DNA of 64,000 bases from Fulvia fulva (taxonomy: Eukaryota > Ascomycota > Dothideomycetes > Mycosphaerellales > Mycosphaerellaceae). The position numbers and the translations under genes are program-made. Shown here in pieces: positions 10,705 through 21,506 of this stretch (position 1 is its first letter; the number at the start of each line of letters is the position of its first letter). Below the pieces are notes generated by a model, which searched no databases, was not told the DNA's origin, and worked only from the letters and a program-made list of their open reading frames with translations. The DNA is taken from positions 868,001-932,000 of the forward strand of contig NC_063017.1 of assembly GCF_020509005.1 (NCBI RefSeq), in the 5' to 3' direction.

Positions 10705-13700
10705 CCTAATGCCTCACACTAACAAGCTAACCATCGTTCAGTACAATGTCAATAAAAGCAAGGACAAGGTCCAGAGGAGCTTCCTGTAAGCCCTGGACCC
10801 AGAGGTACACCACATTATAGCAATACAAGAACCATAGATCAGCCCACATACCAGAATCCCCTCAATAGTGAAGAGCCTAGAGTATCACTCAGTGGTCAAC
10901 AGAACAGAGGGAGTCCCAAGGTCCTGTATCTACATCAGTAATAAGGTGTTGACTGAGGACTGGCAAGCCTTGCTAAGGGCTGACAGGGACATTACCACAA
11001 TACAACTAACGACATCACATGGCCAGATCCTGGTCCACAGTGTGTATAACCCACCCCCAGAGTCTAGGAGTAGCACACAGCTACACACATTGGAAAGACT
11101 TCTAGAGGCAATAAGTCAACAAGCCTAGAACATAGTGGTTGGGGACTTCAACCTCTATCACCCAACATAGGGATCAGACTTCTCCCTAGCACACTACTTC
11201 CTAGTAGGCAGGCTTATTAGCCAGATAGAGACAGCCTAGCTAGGCCTAGTTACACCAAAGGGAACAGAAACATAGGCAAGAAACAACAGCTCTAGCACAC
11301 TAGACCTGTGTTTTATGTCCTATGCCCTGATATAGAAGGTGGAGAGTTGTAAAGTGAGCAGCTACCTTGAGTCCTTATCGGATCACCTCCCAATCCAGAC
11401 GGACATCTAGCTCACGGTTGAGGAAGAGAGGGAGCCAGAAGAGAAGCTCAACTGGAAAAAGGCCAACTGGTCACTAGTGCAGGAACAGCTAGAGGGTGAA
11501 CTTAAATAGGTGAACATAGACAACTTGTACACAACAGAGGGGATTGACTAGGCTGCCACACAACTGGTGACAGCCATAGAGAGAGCAGCCCAAGCCTACA
11601 TACCTAAGAAGAGGTGGTCACTATACTAGAAGACATACTGGACACATAAATGCATAACTAAGGTCAAGGACGCAAGAAGGGCAAGGAGAAGATAGGAGCA
11701 ACAACGTACCCAGGCCAATTAGGAGACCTATAACAATGCCTGCTAAGCCAAGAAAGCACAGATTAGGAGGGACAAACAGCAAGAATAGAGGTCCACTGTT
11801 GGGATGATCACAGAACATCTAGAGCAAATCTGGAGGCTAGCCAAGTGGGCAAGGAAGACCGAAGATGAGAAGAACTCCCTACCCCAGTTTCCCCCAATAC
11901 AAGACCAGAGAGGACAGGTGCAAACCACTCTGAAGGGGAAGGCAGAGGCATTTGCAAGCCATTTCTTTGGGACCCAGGTGGAGGCAGACCTCAGCAACAT
12001 CCCAGGAGCTCACATCCCACAACTAAGAGAGGCTAGCTAGCATGTAGATGCTAAGGAGATTAAGGGAGTCATTAAGAAACTCAAGGGAAACAAGGCCCTA
12101 GGCCCGGACAAGATCCCTAACTGCTACCTGAAGGTATGTAGAGACCTTATCACCCCAGTACTAGCACCAATCTTCACCTAATATATAGCACAAGGCTATT
12201 GCCTAGGGATCTTCAAACAATCCCTCACATATGTCCTAAGGAAACCCTAGAAAGAGGACTACACCAAACTAAAGTCATATAGGCCAATTGTATTGCTGAA
12301 CACAATAGAAAGCTCCTTAAAAAGATCATTACTTAGAGGCTTACAGAGATTGTGGAGGAACATAACCTCCTCCTAGCAACATAGATAGGGGGTAGGAGAA
12401 AGAGATCTACCCTTATAGTAGTGGAGCTAATTATAGAACAGATAAGACACATCTGGCACTATAGCAACAATAGAGTAGCATCACTGCTCTTACTTGACAT
12501 ATTAGGAGCCTTCGACAATGTCTCCCACACTAGGCTCATCTACATCCTAAAACAGAAGGCTATCCTAATATAGATCGTCACATTTGTGCAATCATTCCTC
12601 CAAAACAGAACAACCCAAATCCTCCTTAGAACCTATAAGGCCCTATAGACACCAATATTAGGCACAGGGATCCCACAAGGATCCACACTCTCACTAATTC
12701 TCTTCCTCCTCTTTGTAGGAGACCTAATGCCACTCCTAGAGACAACAAACACTACAGCATCAGGATTTATCGATGACACAAACATCCTAGCATAGTCAGA
12801 CTCCACAGAACACAACTACAACCTCCTCGTAGAAAGACATAAACAGTGCGAGAAATAGGCAAGAGAACACGGGGCAAAATTTGCACCAGACAAGTACTAG
12901 CTTATCCACTTCAGTAGGGCAAAGACAAAACACAATTTGTAGGCAACAGTACAGATCCAGGGCTTTGAAACTCACCCTACACAGGAACTCAGGGTCCTAG
13001 GGATATGGCTAGACCCAAAGCTTAGCTGGGGTCTATAGGTGAAGAAGGCTCAGGCAAGAGCAGACACAAATAGACAGTCTATAGAAAGGCTTACAGCCTC
13101 TATATAGGGCGCAACCTTCTCTAAGGCAAGGATCATGTACAAGGCTATTTTCAAACCTGTAATGATGTATAGAGTAGCAGTCTGGGCACCAGCAAAGCAC
13201 ACCCTAAAGAGGATTAAGGAACCCCTTAATAGAGCCCAAGCAGCCTGCCTAAAGAGAGTACTTAGGGCCTACAAGTCAACTCCCTGCAAGACATTAGAAA
13301 TGGAGCCAGGAACTGCTCCTATCAAAGAATACCTCCAAGGCTTAAGGAGCCAATATGCAGGCAAGACATCTGTATACCAAGTATAGGGAGCTATCCAAGT
13401 AGCCACACTGAAGATCAGAACCTAATGTACAAGGAAGAGGAGACCTAACAGGCTACACATGATCCCACAAAAGGAAAGAGACCTTACAACATTTTAAGAG
13501 ATTACGGCAGCCCTTGAACAAGGGGAGGCCCACAGAGGCTAAGCCAGCTCAAGAGACAAAGACAAGAAGAAACAAAGCCAAGCTGAGCAAATTGTAGGAT
13601 ACCTCTAGGAAAATAACTGGAGCTAAGAGCACGTAAGACCAGGGGCCCCACTAGCAGCAAGAACATTTGGAAGGTACAACTACCATATCTACAAGGACCT

Positions 13701-14100
13701 AAAGAGGGCAGAAGCAAGTATAGCCATCCAGATTCGTTCTGAGCACATTAGGCTTAGGGCATACTTGCATTAAAGAAGAGTCCTAGGACATGAATCCAAG
13801 AGCTACCTATGTGGCTACCTGTCCTAGAACCCGGAGCACATGGTCCTAGTCTGTAAGGAGTGGGTCAGAGGGAGGAGTCTATAGAGAGCAAAGGCAAGAG
13901 ATAGGCAGTACTAAGCTATTATCAAGAACAAACGAGACATATAAAGGGTAACAAGGTGGATCCTGTCGGAGAACTACCTTGAACAGTTCTCTCTTATAGT
14001 GGAAATAAAGAGATAGATTGAGAAGAGGGAGGAAGAGAGAAAGGAGGAGGAGATAAGGAGGAGGATGGAGGAATAGGGAATGAAGAGGAGGACAGAACTA
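10705..14100 (+). pseudogene. LINE-1 ORF2 (endonuclease, reverse transcriptase, C-terminal zinc knuckle), RIPped
   Basis: The endonuclease/exonuclease/phosphatase domain is visible from about 10720: LTIVQYNVNKSKDKVQ, IIAIQEPW, then VVGDFNLYHPTW near 11135-11170 and SLSDHLPIQ near 11370-11400. The reverse transcriptase follows (KALGPDKIPNCYLK near 12095, GIPQGSTLS near 12665, ASGFIDDTNILA near 12760). A C-terminal CxCG-like block lies near 13800-13850. Stops are mostly TAG at former CAG/TGG positions. The unmutated relative is the frame at 18439-21297. Non-functional. Confidence 0.8.
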
Positions 14101-14759
14101 GGGCCGCGGGCAAGTTAGTTATAGGGTAACAACCATAACACTAGCGCACCCTAAGGGGAGGGAAACGGGAAGAACAAGAGAAGGACAAATCTAAGGAGAG
14201 GGAGAGGAGGTTTTCACCCGTTACTCGGGTTTCCTACCTATATAAATATACTCTATAGCGAGAGACCTATATAGGTCAAGAGGCACCAAAATAGGCAAAT
14301 GAATAATCTATCTATCTATCTATCTATATAAAGGGTTTTATACTTATATAAAGCCTAACCCCGGTCGCTCCGCTTCATAATAGAGGAGATATATATAATA
14401 GCGTAAGCCTAATTAGAACTTTTTTTACTAGTTGTATACCTTATAAGATAGTATCTAATCAATCTATCTAAACCCTATTAACCTACCTCTTTTATAGTCT
14501 AGTAGATATATATATATATATTGTTTATTATACTATTATAGAGCCTATTAGCCTATATAGCTATACTACCTACTTCTAGTTATAAAGGGGAAACGCGTAT
14601 TATAAAGTGAAACCCCCTCTCCTCTCCTATACGTTCTTAACCTTATCTTCTTTCGTGTTTTCCTTATTAAGGGTATACTAGTGTTATAGGCCTACCCTAA
14701 TAATTACCTATCTACACCCCCTTAACCTCCTACCTCTTCTTTATCTACTCCTCCGTCTC

Positions 14760-17311
14760 GCTAGCTAGCGCGAACTGTTTAAGAAAGCCCTACTATAGTA
14801 TCTACTATACTATCCGTCTTACGTCTCGCTTATCCGTTACGATTAACTAGTAGTCGCGTCTTACAACCTTAGCTCTCTACTAGCCTCGTCCTTCTACCTA
14901 TTACGGGCACCGTAGTATTATATACTCCGGGTTCTATAACGGGTAGTTATACTAGTATACTAGGCTATATACTTCCGGGACTTTCCTTCTATATAGGTAG
15001 GCCCTTAACCCGATATATTCGGACCTAATCTATATTGCGATACTTACTTCGGCCCTTATTAGGTCACGGTAGAGTAGGTAGTTATGTCTCTAGAAGGGGC
15101 GTAAGGCTAGGGGTCCTCGATTTAGTAGGGGATTCTCTTTCTATTCCTATTCCTAAAGGTAGCCTACTACCTACTCTACGAGGCTTTACGTCTTTACCTT
15201 ATTACCCTTTTTCCTCCGTACCTTTTCCTCCTCCTCCTTCCTCTCTAGCCACTCCTAGGTTCGCTAAACGACTTTAAACGTACGTAGGTCGTCTTACTTT
15301 TAGCTTTAACGTGCCCTAAGGCTAAGTAGTCGGTCGTACCTCCTAGCGATCTTCTCCGTAGAGTCCTAAATAGCTTATTATACTAGATAATCCGCCGTCT
15401 TCCTAGCGTATTAGATCCTTATTCCCTTAATGTAATGTTTTATCGGGGGGACTCTATCTCTACCTCCGCTACTCTCGTTAGCGTTATCTTATAGGCTCCT
15501 AGTATCTATCTAAGGTTCGTGGCCTACGTCCGGTTTAGGGGTCCCTCTATCCGCTTCGGGATCGGTTTACCTACTCCTCCTATCCCCTATATCTAGGCCC
15601 CGTAGAGTATTACTAGTTTTACGATCGTCTTATATATAATCCTTACCTTATTAAACGTAGCTCCCTATATTAACGTTATAAGTCTAGTTATTATAGCCTT
15701 ATTAACCTAGGCTCTATTCTAGGCTATCCTAATCTAGGGGTTCTAGCTAAGCTTAGGGTCTAGCTAGATTCCTAGGACTCGTAATTCGGGAGAGGGCTTC
15801 GTTACGTAACTCTAGATAGTTACCGTTACTTATATATTATAGTAGGTTCTTGCCTTACTAAAGTAGATAAGCTAGTACTTTTCCGGAGCGAAACGGGCGC
15901 CCTATCGATATGCCTATTCCTCGTATACCTCGTGTCTTTCTATAAGTAGCCGGTAGTTTTCTTCGGTCGTCGTTAACTAGGCTAGGATGTTCGTATCGTC
16001 GACGAACCCCGAGGCCGACGTCTATAGTAAGGTAAGTAGTAGGATTAGATCCGCTATAAAGATTAAGAAGAGGATCGGAGATAGTATTAAGCCCTAGGGG
16101 ATCCCGTATTCTATATATATAAGGTTGCCCTCCTTACGCCTCCTAAGGATAATCTACGTTATTCTCTCCTTAAGGAAGGAGTTTACGAAACTTATTACCT
16201 ACCGCGGGATTCTTTCTTACCGTAGGCTATAGAGGAGTCGCTCGTAGGAGACGTTATCGAATACCCCTAAGATATCGAGAGATAATAGTAATGTAACCCT
16301 GTTCCGTCTATAGTACTAGAGAGTATAAATCTGTTCGGTAATGAGCTATATAGCCGTTAGGGTAGATCATTTACTCCTACTACCTATCTATATCTCTAGG
16401 AGTAGACTCCTACTACCTATCTATATCTCTAGGAGTAGGTTATTATCCTTAACGAGCTATATAATTCTTCTTACTACGACCTTCTCTAGTATCTTTCCGA
16501 TTATATTTAGGAGTACGATCGGCCTATAGAACATTAGCTTTATATAGTCTTCCTTCTATAGCTTCTTTAGGACGACTATAAGGGACCGCCTAAATAGCCG
16601 TAGGTAGTACCCCTTACGTAGGCAAGCCGTAAATAGTTCGGCGAGGTATAGTACGACTTCTTCTTTATATTCTTTAAGGAGGAGGTTTAGGATACCGTTA
16701 GGTCCCGGGGCCTTACGGCCGTTTAGCTTTCCTATAATCTCCTTTATCTCCTCCTCGCCTACTATCTAGTATATATCGAGTAGCTCCGGGTAGATCGTTC
16801 CCTCTATATCCGTTAGGTCGGCCTTTAACTATATCGTAAAGAAGTAGTAGGCGAACGCCGTCGCCTTCCCTTCCGGCGTTATCTATATTATGCCTATTAT
16901 ATCCTAGATTAGGGGGAAGTATAGTGTCCTGTCCCCGTCTCCGGCCCTTACCTACTTTATAAGCCGCTATATCTACTCCGGGTTCTCTATTACGAGACCT
17001 ATAGTTACCCTCTAGTCTTATCGCTTGTCTCGTCGTATTTAGGCCTTCTTTGCCTAACTTGCTTCCTAGTACTCGTCCTACGCTTCTTAGCTTTACTCCT
17101 TTGTCTATTTTCGCCTTACCCCCCTTACGTCCTTAACTTTAGCTAAGTACTCTAGGGTCTAGAAGGGCTTGTAGTACTTCGAGGGCCTTAGTTCTAGTAT
17201 ATATTCCTCGGCCGCCTACTATATTGTCGTTATTATCTATTCTACCGTACTATTAAGCTCGGCTTCCGTCTTCCCGATACTAGTGTTGTTTAGGTACTAT
17301 TTAAGTAGATT
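14760..17311 (-). pseudogene. LINE-5 ORF2, reverse transcriptase and C-terminal part, RIPped
   Basis: The minus-strand reverse transcriptase is recognised by EYGIP-GLILSPILFLIFIADLI and ASGFVDDTNILA (about 16120-15980), equal in order and spacing to GIPQGSTMSPILFLLFMADLL and ASGFVDDTNILA of the intact LINE frame at 18439-21297. The FVDD catalytic pair survives here, but stops are frequent. The C-terminal block extends to about 14760. A perfect 33-bp tandem duplication (16373-16438) lies inside the reverse transcriptase. The right edge at 17311 is the composite A insertion point. Confidence 0.75.
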
Positions 17312-17388
17312 GGTCGACGACGAGAATCACCTATACGTGGTGTCGGCTACGAACCTCTCGTCTAGCTACGAGAGAGCCAAGTATTCTC
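17312..17388 (+). ncRNA. HDV-like self-cleaving ribozyme, copy A (damaged at one base)
   Basis: This 77-nt sequence starts at the first base of the element. Helices: P1 ggtcgac (nt 1-7) with gtcggct (31-37), including a G1-U37 wobble; P2 gagaat (11-16) with attctc (72-77); P3 acc (18-20) with ggt (28-30); P4 ctctcgt (44-50) with acgagag (57-63). J4/2 is agccaagt (64-71), with the presumed catalytic C at nt 66 (17377). The layout matches the HDV nested double pseudoknot. In this copy nt 22 in L3 is A, where composite B has G. The change is RIP-type and breaks the P1.1 pair G22-C39, so cleavage is probably reduced. Confidence 0.75.
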
Positions 17389-18384
17389 ACGCTAGAGCGT
17401 CGTGGGCGCGACGGGCGCGTAGCGTAGGCGAAGCCGCGGCGAACAGAGGACTACTAGCAAAACGGGTATGAAAACCATCCGACGAGCGTGTACTCGTGTC
17501 GGGAGCGAGTCCCTCTTCTTTCTACGTGTAAGAAGGGCGCGGAACCGTGGCCTATACGCTCGACAGGACACCTCTGGTATAAGTGCAGAATTTTCACCTC
17601 CGGAGACCGCAAACCGAGCGGGCTAAGCGACGAACATTAGACGAGCGGACTACAGAACAACAACTGAGCGGACTATGCAACGGCGTCGAGCGGACTACGA
17701 AACAATCTGGTGTTTGCCAGCGGGCAATGCGGTGGGTAGGTGGACACGCGACGAAGCCTGTAAGGGCCTGTTAAACACCCGGTATAGGAACGAGGGTTTT
17801 GCCTAAGGCACTGCCTGTCCCGCTACACAACGCACCTAGTCTGACATGGTAGATTGCGACGAGGAAAAGACGATAGCCTGAGCAAGGAAAAGACGGCTGT
17901 TAGGACGGGGAAAAGACGTACAATGCAAGTGGATTAGTTCTGTGATCGGGGAGGATCGAGGGCAGGGTGATAAGGAACTTCATATTGGTTAGTAGGTGGA
18001 AACGCAAGGAGTACGCTGCCCGGCGTGGTGTGTGCCCCGAGCAGACCTGCGAGGCATGGACGGCCGCTTTCTAGAGATAGGCTGCGGTAACGCGAAGGGC
18101 GTCAAAACCTAGGGCGTGGTGTACACTGGCAGCGACGGCTGACACTGTCTGTACAGCCCGAGAGGACGGATGCGCATGTCGGTCAATAGAGAGCACTAAA
18201 GGGCTCAGGCCTATGGAGGTGGATATTGGCTTAAGGAGCAAACAGGGAGGGAGGGCGTAGAGGGAAGCTTTTGCTCCGGGCTAACCTCTCGAAACGAGGC
18301 TACACGGTGGTGCTAGATGAGTGGGAAAGCGCGGTTAAGACTTGTCACCTTATCTCGTAGCTAGCTTGCTAAATACGATTCCTT
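17312..18384 (+). repeat. 1.07-kb WEIRD-like module, arm A (inverted relative to 23404-24484)
   Basis: Near-identical, in inverted orientation, to 23404-24484. The observed differences are mostly CA/TG to TA changes in one copy or the other, i.e. light RIP. The first 250 nt are rich in hairpins (the ribozyme, then stems around 17487-17505 and 17511-17538). Four copies of gagcgg(a/g)cta occur at 17616-17625, 17643-17652, 17666-17675 and 17688-17697. No convincing protein is encoded: the 63-residue frame at 17583-17774 lacks an ATG. The module ends at the same base (...ccttgcc) in both composites. Confidence 0.85.
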
Positions 18385-21297
18385 CCTTGCCATCACTTCC
18401 TAGCTAACAGACTCCTCTCCACTACCCAAAGCAACAACATGCACCTAGTTACCCCAAAGGGCCTAACTACCTGGTCACAGAGAGCAAGCTCAAGCACCAT
18501 TGACCTGTGCTTTGCATCACATGACCTGCAGCAGAAGGTCACCAGATGCTGGGTTAACCAGGACTTGGAGTCCTCATCAGATCACCTCCCAATTCAGGTG
18601 GAGTTTGAAACACAGACACAGCAGGAAGGAGACCTAGAACCTCAGCTGGCCTGGAAGGCAGCCAACTGGGAACAGATCAGACAAGACCTGGAACAGAAGC
18701 TAGCTGGACTAGAGACCAGGAGACTGGAAACAGCCTTAGACATAGACCAAGCAGTGGCAGAACTGGTTAGAACAATGCAGGAAACTGCGGCAGCCCACAC
18801 CAGAGAAAAGAAACAGTCACTGTACCAGAAGCCATTCTGGACAAAGGAATGCTCAGAGAAGGTCAAGGCAGCCAGGCAGGCCAGGAGAGCCCTTACCCAG
18901 AGCCACTCCCAGGAAGCATGGGACAGATACAACCAGGCAACCAGAGACAAGAAGGCCCAGATCAAGAGGGACAAGATGCTGGAGTGGAGGTCAACAGTTG
19001 GATCCATTACCCAGAATCCTGAGAAGATGTGGAAACTAGCAAAGTGGGCAAGACAACCCACACAGGACAGAAACATGCTGCCCCAGTTTCCAAACATTGA
19101 AGACCAGGAAGGAGTAATCCAACACACTCTCCCAGGAAAGGCACAGGCATTGGGGAAACATTTCTTTGGCACACAGGTAGAAGCTGACCTGCAGGATCTG
19201 GAGGGCAGTGTGTATCCAACACCACTAGAGCAATCCTGCACAGTAGGAGAGGGAGAGATCAAGAGCATCATTAAGACACTCTCAGGAAACAAGGCCCCAG
19301 GACCAGATGGGATTCCAAACTTGTTCATTAAGACATGCAAGGACCAGATCTCCCCTGCACTATCAAACATCTTTTCACAGTGCATGGCCCAAGGACACTG
19401 CCCTAAACACTTCAAGGAGTCACTGACTGTGGTCTTGAGAAAACCACAGAAAGAGGACTACACAAAGCTAAAGGCATACAGACCTATTGCCTTGCTCAAC
19501 ACACTAGGCAAACTCCTGGAAAAGATCATAGCAGAAAGGCTGACAAACCTAGCTGAAGAACATGGAATTCTCCCTGAAGAACAGATGGGAGGCAGGAAAC
19601 AAAGATCAACACTAACAGCTGTGGAACTTATCACAGAGCAGATCAAGACCCTATGGCACTTTGGGAACAACAAAGCAGCCACACTCCTCTCACTAGACAT
19701 ATCAGGAGCCTTTGACAATGTCTCACACCAGAGGCTGATCCACATCCTAAAACAGAAGGCTATCCCTAACTGGACAGTCCAGTTCATCCAGTCCTTCCTT
19801 AGAGGCAGAACCACAAGACTAAGACTGGGCAGATACAAATCTGACAGCATGCCTACAGAGACAGGAATCCCACAGGGATCAACAATGTCTCCAATCCTGT
19901 TTCTCCTCTTTATGGCAGACCTGCTAGCAAAGCTAAACTCCAGAAACACATCAGCCTCAGGGTTTGTAGATGACACAAACATCCTAGCCTGGTCAGACAG
20001 CACAGAAGAGAACTGCAGAATCTTGCAGAAGAAACACAAGGAATGTGAGGAATGGGCCAGGAAACATGGAGCCAGATTTGCCCCAGAGAAGTATCAACTC
20101 ATCCACTTCAGTAGAGCCAGAAACAGACACAATATGCAAGCCCCAATCACTATTCAGGGACACACAACAGAACCCTCTAGTGAATTAAGGGTGCTAGGAA
20201 TATGGATGGATCCAAAGCTTAGCTGGGGACCACAGGTCAAGAAAGCACAGGCAAGAGCAGACAACAACAGGCAATCAATTGACAGGCTTACAGCCTCCAC
20301 ATGGGGAGCCACATTTGCGAAAGCAAAGGTTATGTACAAGGCCATTGTGAAGCCAGCCATGCTATATGGAGCCCAGATCTGGTCAGCCCAAGACAAGATC
20401 CCAAAGAGAATTGCAGATCCCATCAGCAGAGCCCAAGCCTCCTGTCTGAAAAAGGTGCTTGGAGCATACAAGTCAACTCCAACAAGGGTGGTCGAAATGG
20501 AGTCTGGCTCCCCACCAGCCAAGCTCTACCTTCAAGGGTTGAGATACCAGTATGCAGGAAAGACGTCTGCATACCCAGCCCAGCTAGTAATCCAGAAGGC
20601 AGTCAACAAAATCAGGAGCCAGTGCACAAGAAGGCACAGACAAGCAAGACCCAATCCAGCCCCACAGAAGCAGCAGGACCTGCAGAAGTTCAAAGAACTA
20701 ACAGAACAGCTGCACCTAGCCCAGCAGGAACAGGACAGAAGGGCTCAAGGGAGAGGATCAGCAGCCAGCCAAGGGAAGAAGCAACAGTCTCTAGCTGAAA
20801 GGATGGCAGGACTCCTCTGGAAGACTGAATGGACAAGAACCCCACAGAGGCCAGGAACCCCAAAGGCACTCCAACAGTTTGGTAGCCACAACTACCTACT
20901 GTACTCAGACCTGACCAGGTCAGAAGCAAGCATAGCAATACAAATCCGCTCTGAACACATCGGAGTCAGGGCATACCTGCATCAGAGAAAAGTCCCAGGT
21001 ATCGAAGACAAGAGTTGCCCATGCGGCTACCTGTCCCAGAATGTCGAACATAGACTTCTGGTTTGCAAAGAATGGAGTACAGGGAGAGGTGAATGGAGGG
21101 CAAGGGCAAGGAACAGAAACTTCCAAGCCATGATCAGCAATAAGGGAGACCTCCAGAGAATTACAAGGTGGATCATCCACCAAGGATTTTTGGAGCAGTT
21201 CTCTCTTACTAGGGAAACAGAGAGATGGATTGAGGAGAGAAAGAAGGAGGAGGAGAGCAGGAAGAGGGGGACAACTCTAGGGTTGCAGACAAGGTAG
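18385..21297 (+). CDS. LINE ORF2 fragment: late endonuclease, reverse transcriptase, C-terminal zinc knuckle (open)
   Basis: A single open frame enters from the module junction; the first ATG is at 18439 and gives 952 residues. From that ATG: end of the EEP endonuclease (SSSTIDLCF, SSSDHLPIQVEF, about 17-56); reverse transcriptase with GNKAPGPDGIPN (283-294), YRPIALLNTLGKLLEKI (347-363), SLDISGAFDNV (418-428), GIPQGSTMSPILFLL (476-490) and catalytic FVDD (509-512); a thumb-like region with LRVLGIWMDPKLSWG (583-597); and a C-terminal CxCG...H...C knuckle near residues 855-875. The endonuclease N-terminus and ORF1 are missing, so the copy is not autonomous. Translation initiation is doubtful. 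The frame shows how little RIP has touched this insertion. Family: Tad1-like. Confidence 0.85.
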   Translation, partial: PCHHFLANRLLSTTQSNNMHLVTPKGLTTWSQRASSSTIDLCFASHDLQQKVTRCWVNQDLESSSDHLPIQVEFETQTQQEGDLEPQLAWKAANWEQIRQDLEQKLAGLETRRLETALDIDQAVAELVRTMQETAAAHTREKKQSLYQKPFWTKECSEKVKAARQARRALTQSHSQEAWDRYNQATRDKKAQIKRDKMLEWRSTVGSITQNPEKMWKLAKWARQPTQDRNMLPQFPNIEDQEGVIQHTLPGKAQALGKHFFGTQVEADLQDLEGSVYPTPLEQSCTVGEGEIKSIIKTLSGNKAPGPDGIPNLFIKTCKDQISPALSNIFSQCMAQGHCPKHFKESLTVVLRKPQKEDYTKLKAYRPIALLNTLGKLLEKIIAERLTNLAEEHGILPEEQMGGRKQRSTLTAVELITEQIKTLWHFGNNKAATLLSLDISGAFDNVSHQRLIHILKQKAIPNWTVQFIQSFLRGRTTRLRLGRYKSDSMPTETGIPQGSTMSPILFLLFMADLLAKLNSRNTSASGFVDDTNILAWSDSTEENCRILQKKHKECEEWARKHGARFAPEKYQLIHFSRARNRHNMQAPITIQGHTTEPSSELRVLGIWMDPKLSWGPQVKKAQARADNNRQSIDRLTASTWGATFAKAKVMYKAIVKPAMLYGAQIWSAQDKIPKRIADPISRAQASCLKKVLGAYKSTPTRVVEMESGSPPAKLYLQGLRYQYAGKTSAYPAQLVIQKAVNKIRSQCTRRHRQARPNPAPQKQQDLQKFKELTEQLHLAQQEQDRRAQGRGSAASQGKKQQSLAERMAGLLWKTEWTRTPQRPGTPKALQQFGSHNYLLYSDLTRSEASIAIQIRSEHIGVRAYLHQRKVPGIEDKSCPCGYLSQNVEHRLLVCKEWSTGRGEWRARARNRNFQAMISNKGDLQRITRWIIHQGFLEQFSLTRETERWIEERKKEEESRKRGTTLGLQTR

Positions 21298-21506
21298 TCA
21301 GAGGCTAACCACCATGACACTAGTGCACCCTAATGGAAGGAAAACTGAGAACTCATGGCAAGGAAGCTATTAGAGAAGGAGAGGAGGTTTTTACCTAGGA
21401 ATAGGTTTCCTACCTTATGCAGTAACATATATAGACATAAACCCGCATGGGCCGGAGGGCACCACAACGGGTAAATGAATCATCTATCTATCTATTTAAG
21501 TAGATT

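Larger units (their letters stand above)
9580..14338 (+). mobile_element. LINE-1: RIPped Tad1-like non-LTR retrotransposon
   Basis: Two-ORF LINE on the plus strand. ORF1 and ORF2 are described separately. The 3' UTR (from about 14110) closely resembles that of composite A (21300-21480), and the element ends in an (ATCT)n tail at about 14308-14330. ORF2 sequence is the same family as the open 952-residue frame of composite A. RIP is moderate through 10.2-13.9 kb (many CA/TG remain) and heavier at both ends. The 5' boundary is not defined. Confidence 0.8.
17312..21491 (+). mobile_element. Composite A: ribozyme-headed module fused to LINE 3' part (MINE-like chimera)
   Basis: A 4.2-kb insertion in LINE-5. 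It is flanked by a 15-bp direct repeat (ctatttaagtagatt) at 17297-17311 and 21492-21506, and it ends in an (ATCT)n tail: a target-primed reverse transcription product. Bases 17312-18384 are a 1.07-kb module with no LINE similarity, shared with composite B. From 18385 the sequence is LINE-1-family ORF2, from late endonuclease to the 3' end. CA and TG are abundant, so the copy is young. Magnaporthe MINE elements (a WEIRD segment fused to LINE 3' ends) are the closest known architecture; sequence homology to WEIRD is untested. Confidence 0.85.

Noticed and set aside
17583..17774. 63-residue open frame, identical in both module copies (also 24022-24213 on minus)
   Set aside because: It begins at GTG without an ATG, is Arg/Thr-rich over the repeated gagcggacta motifs, and its identity only reflects the identity of the module copies.
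18642..19415. 257-residue open frame on the minus strand
   Set aside because: Antisense shadow of the LINE ORF2 at 18439-21297, as are the frames at 19458-20039 and 20154-20522.
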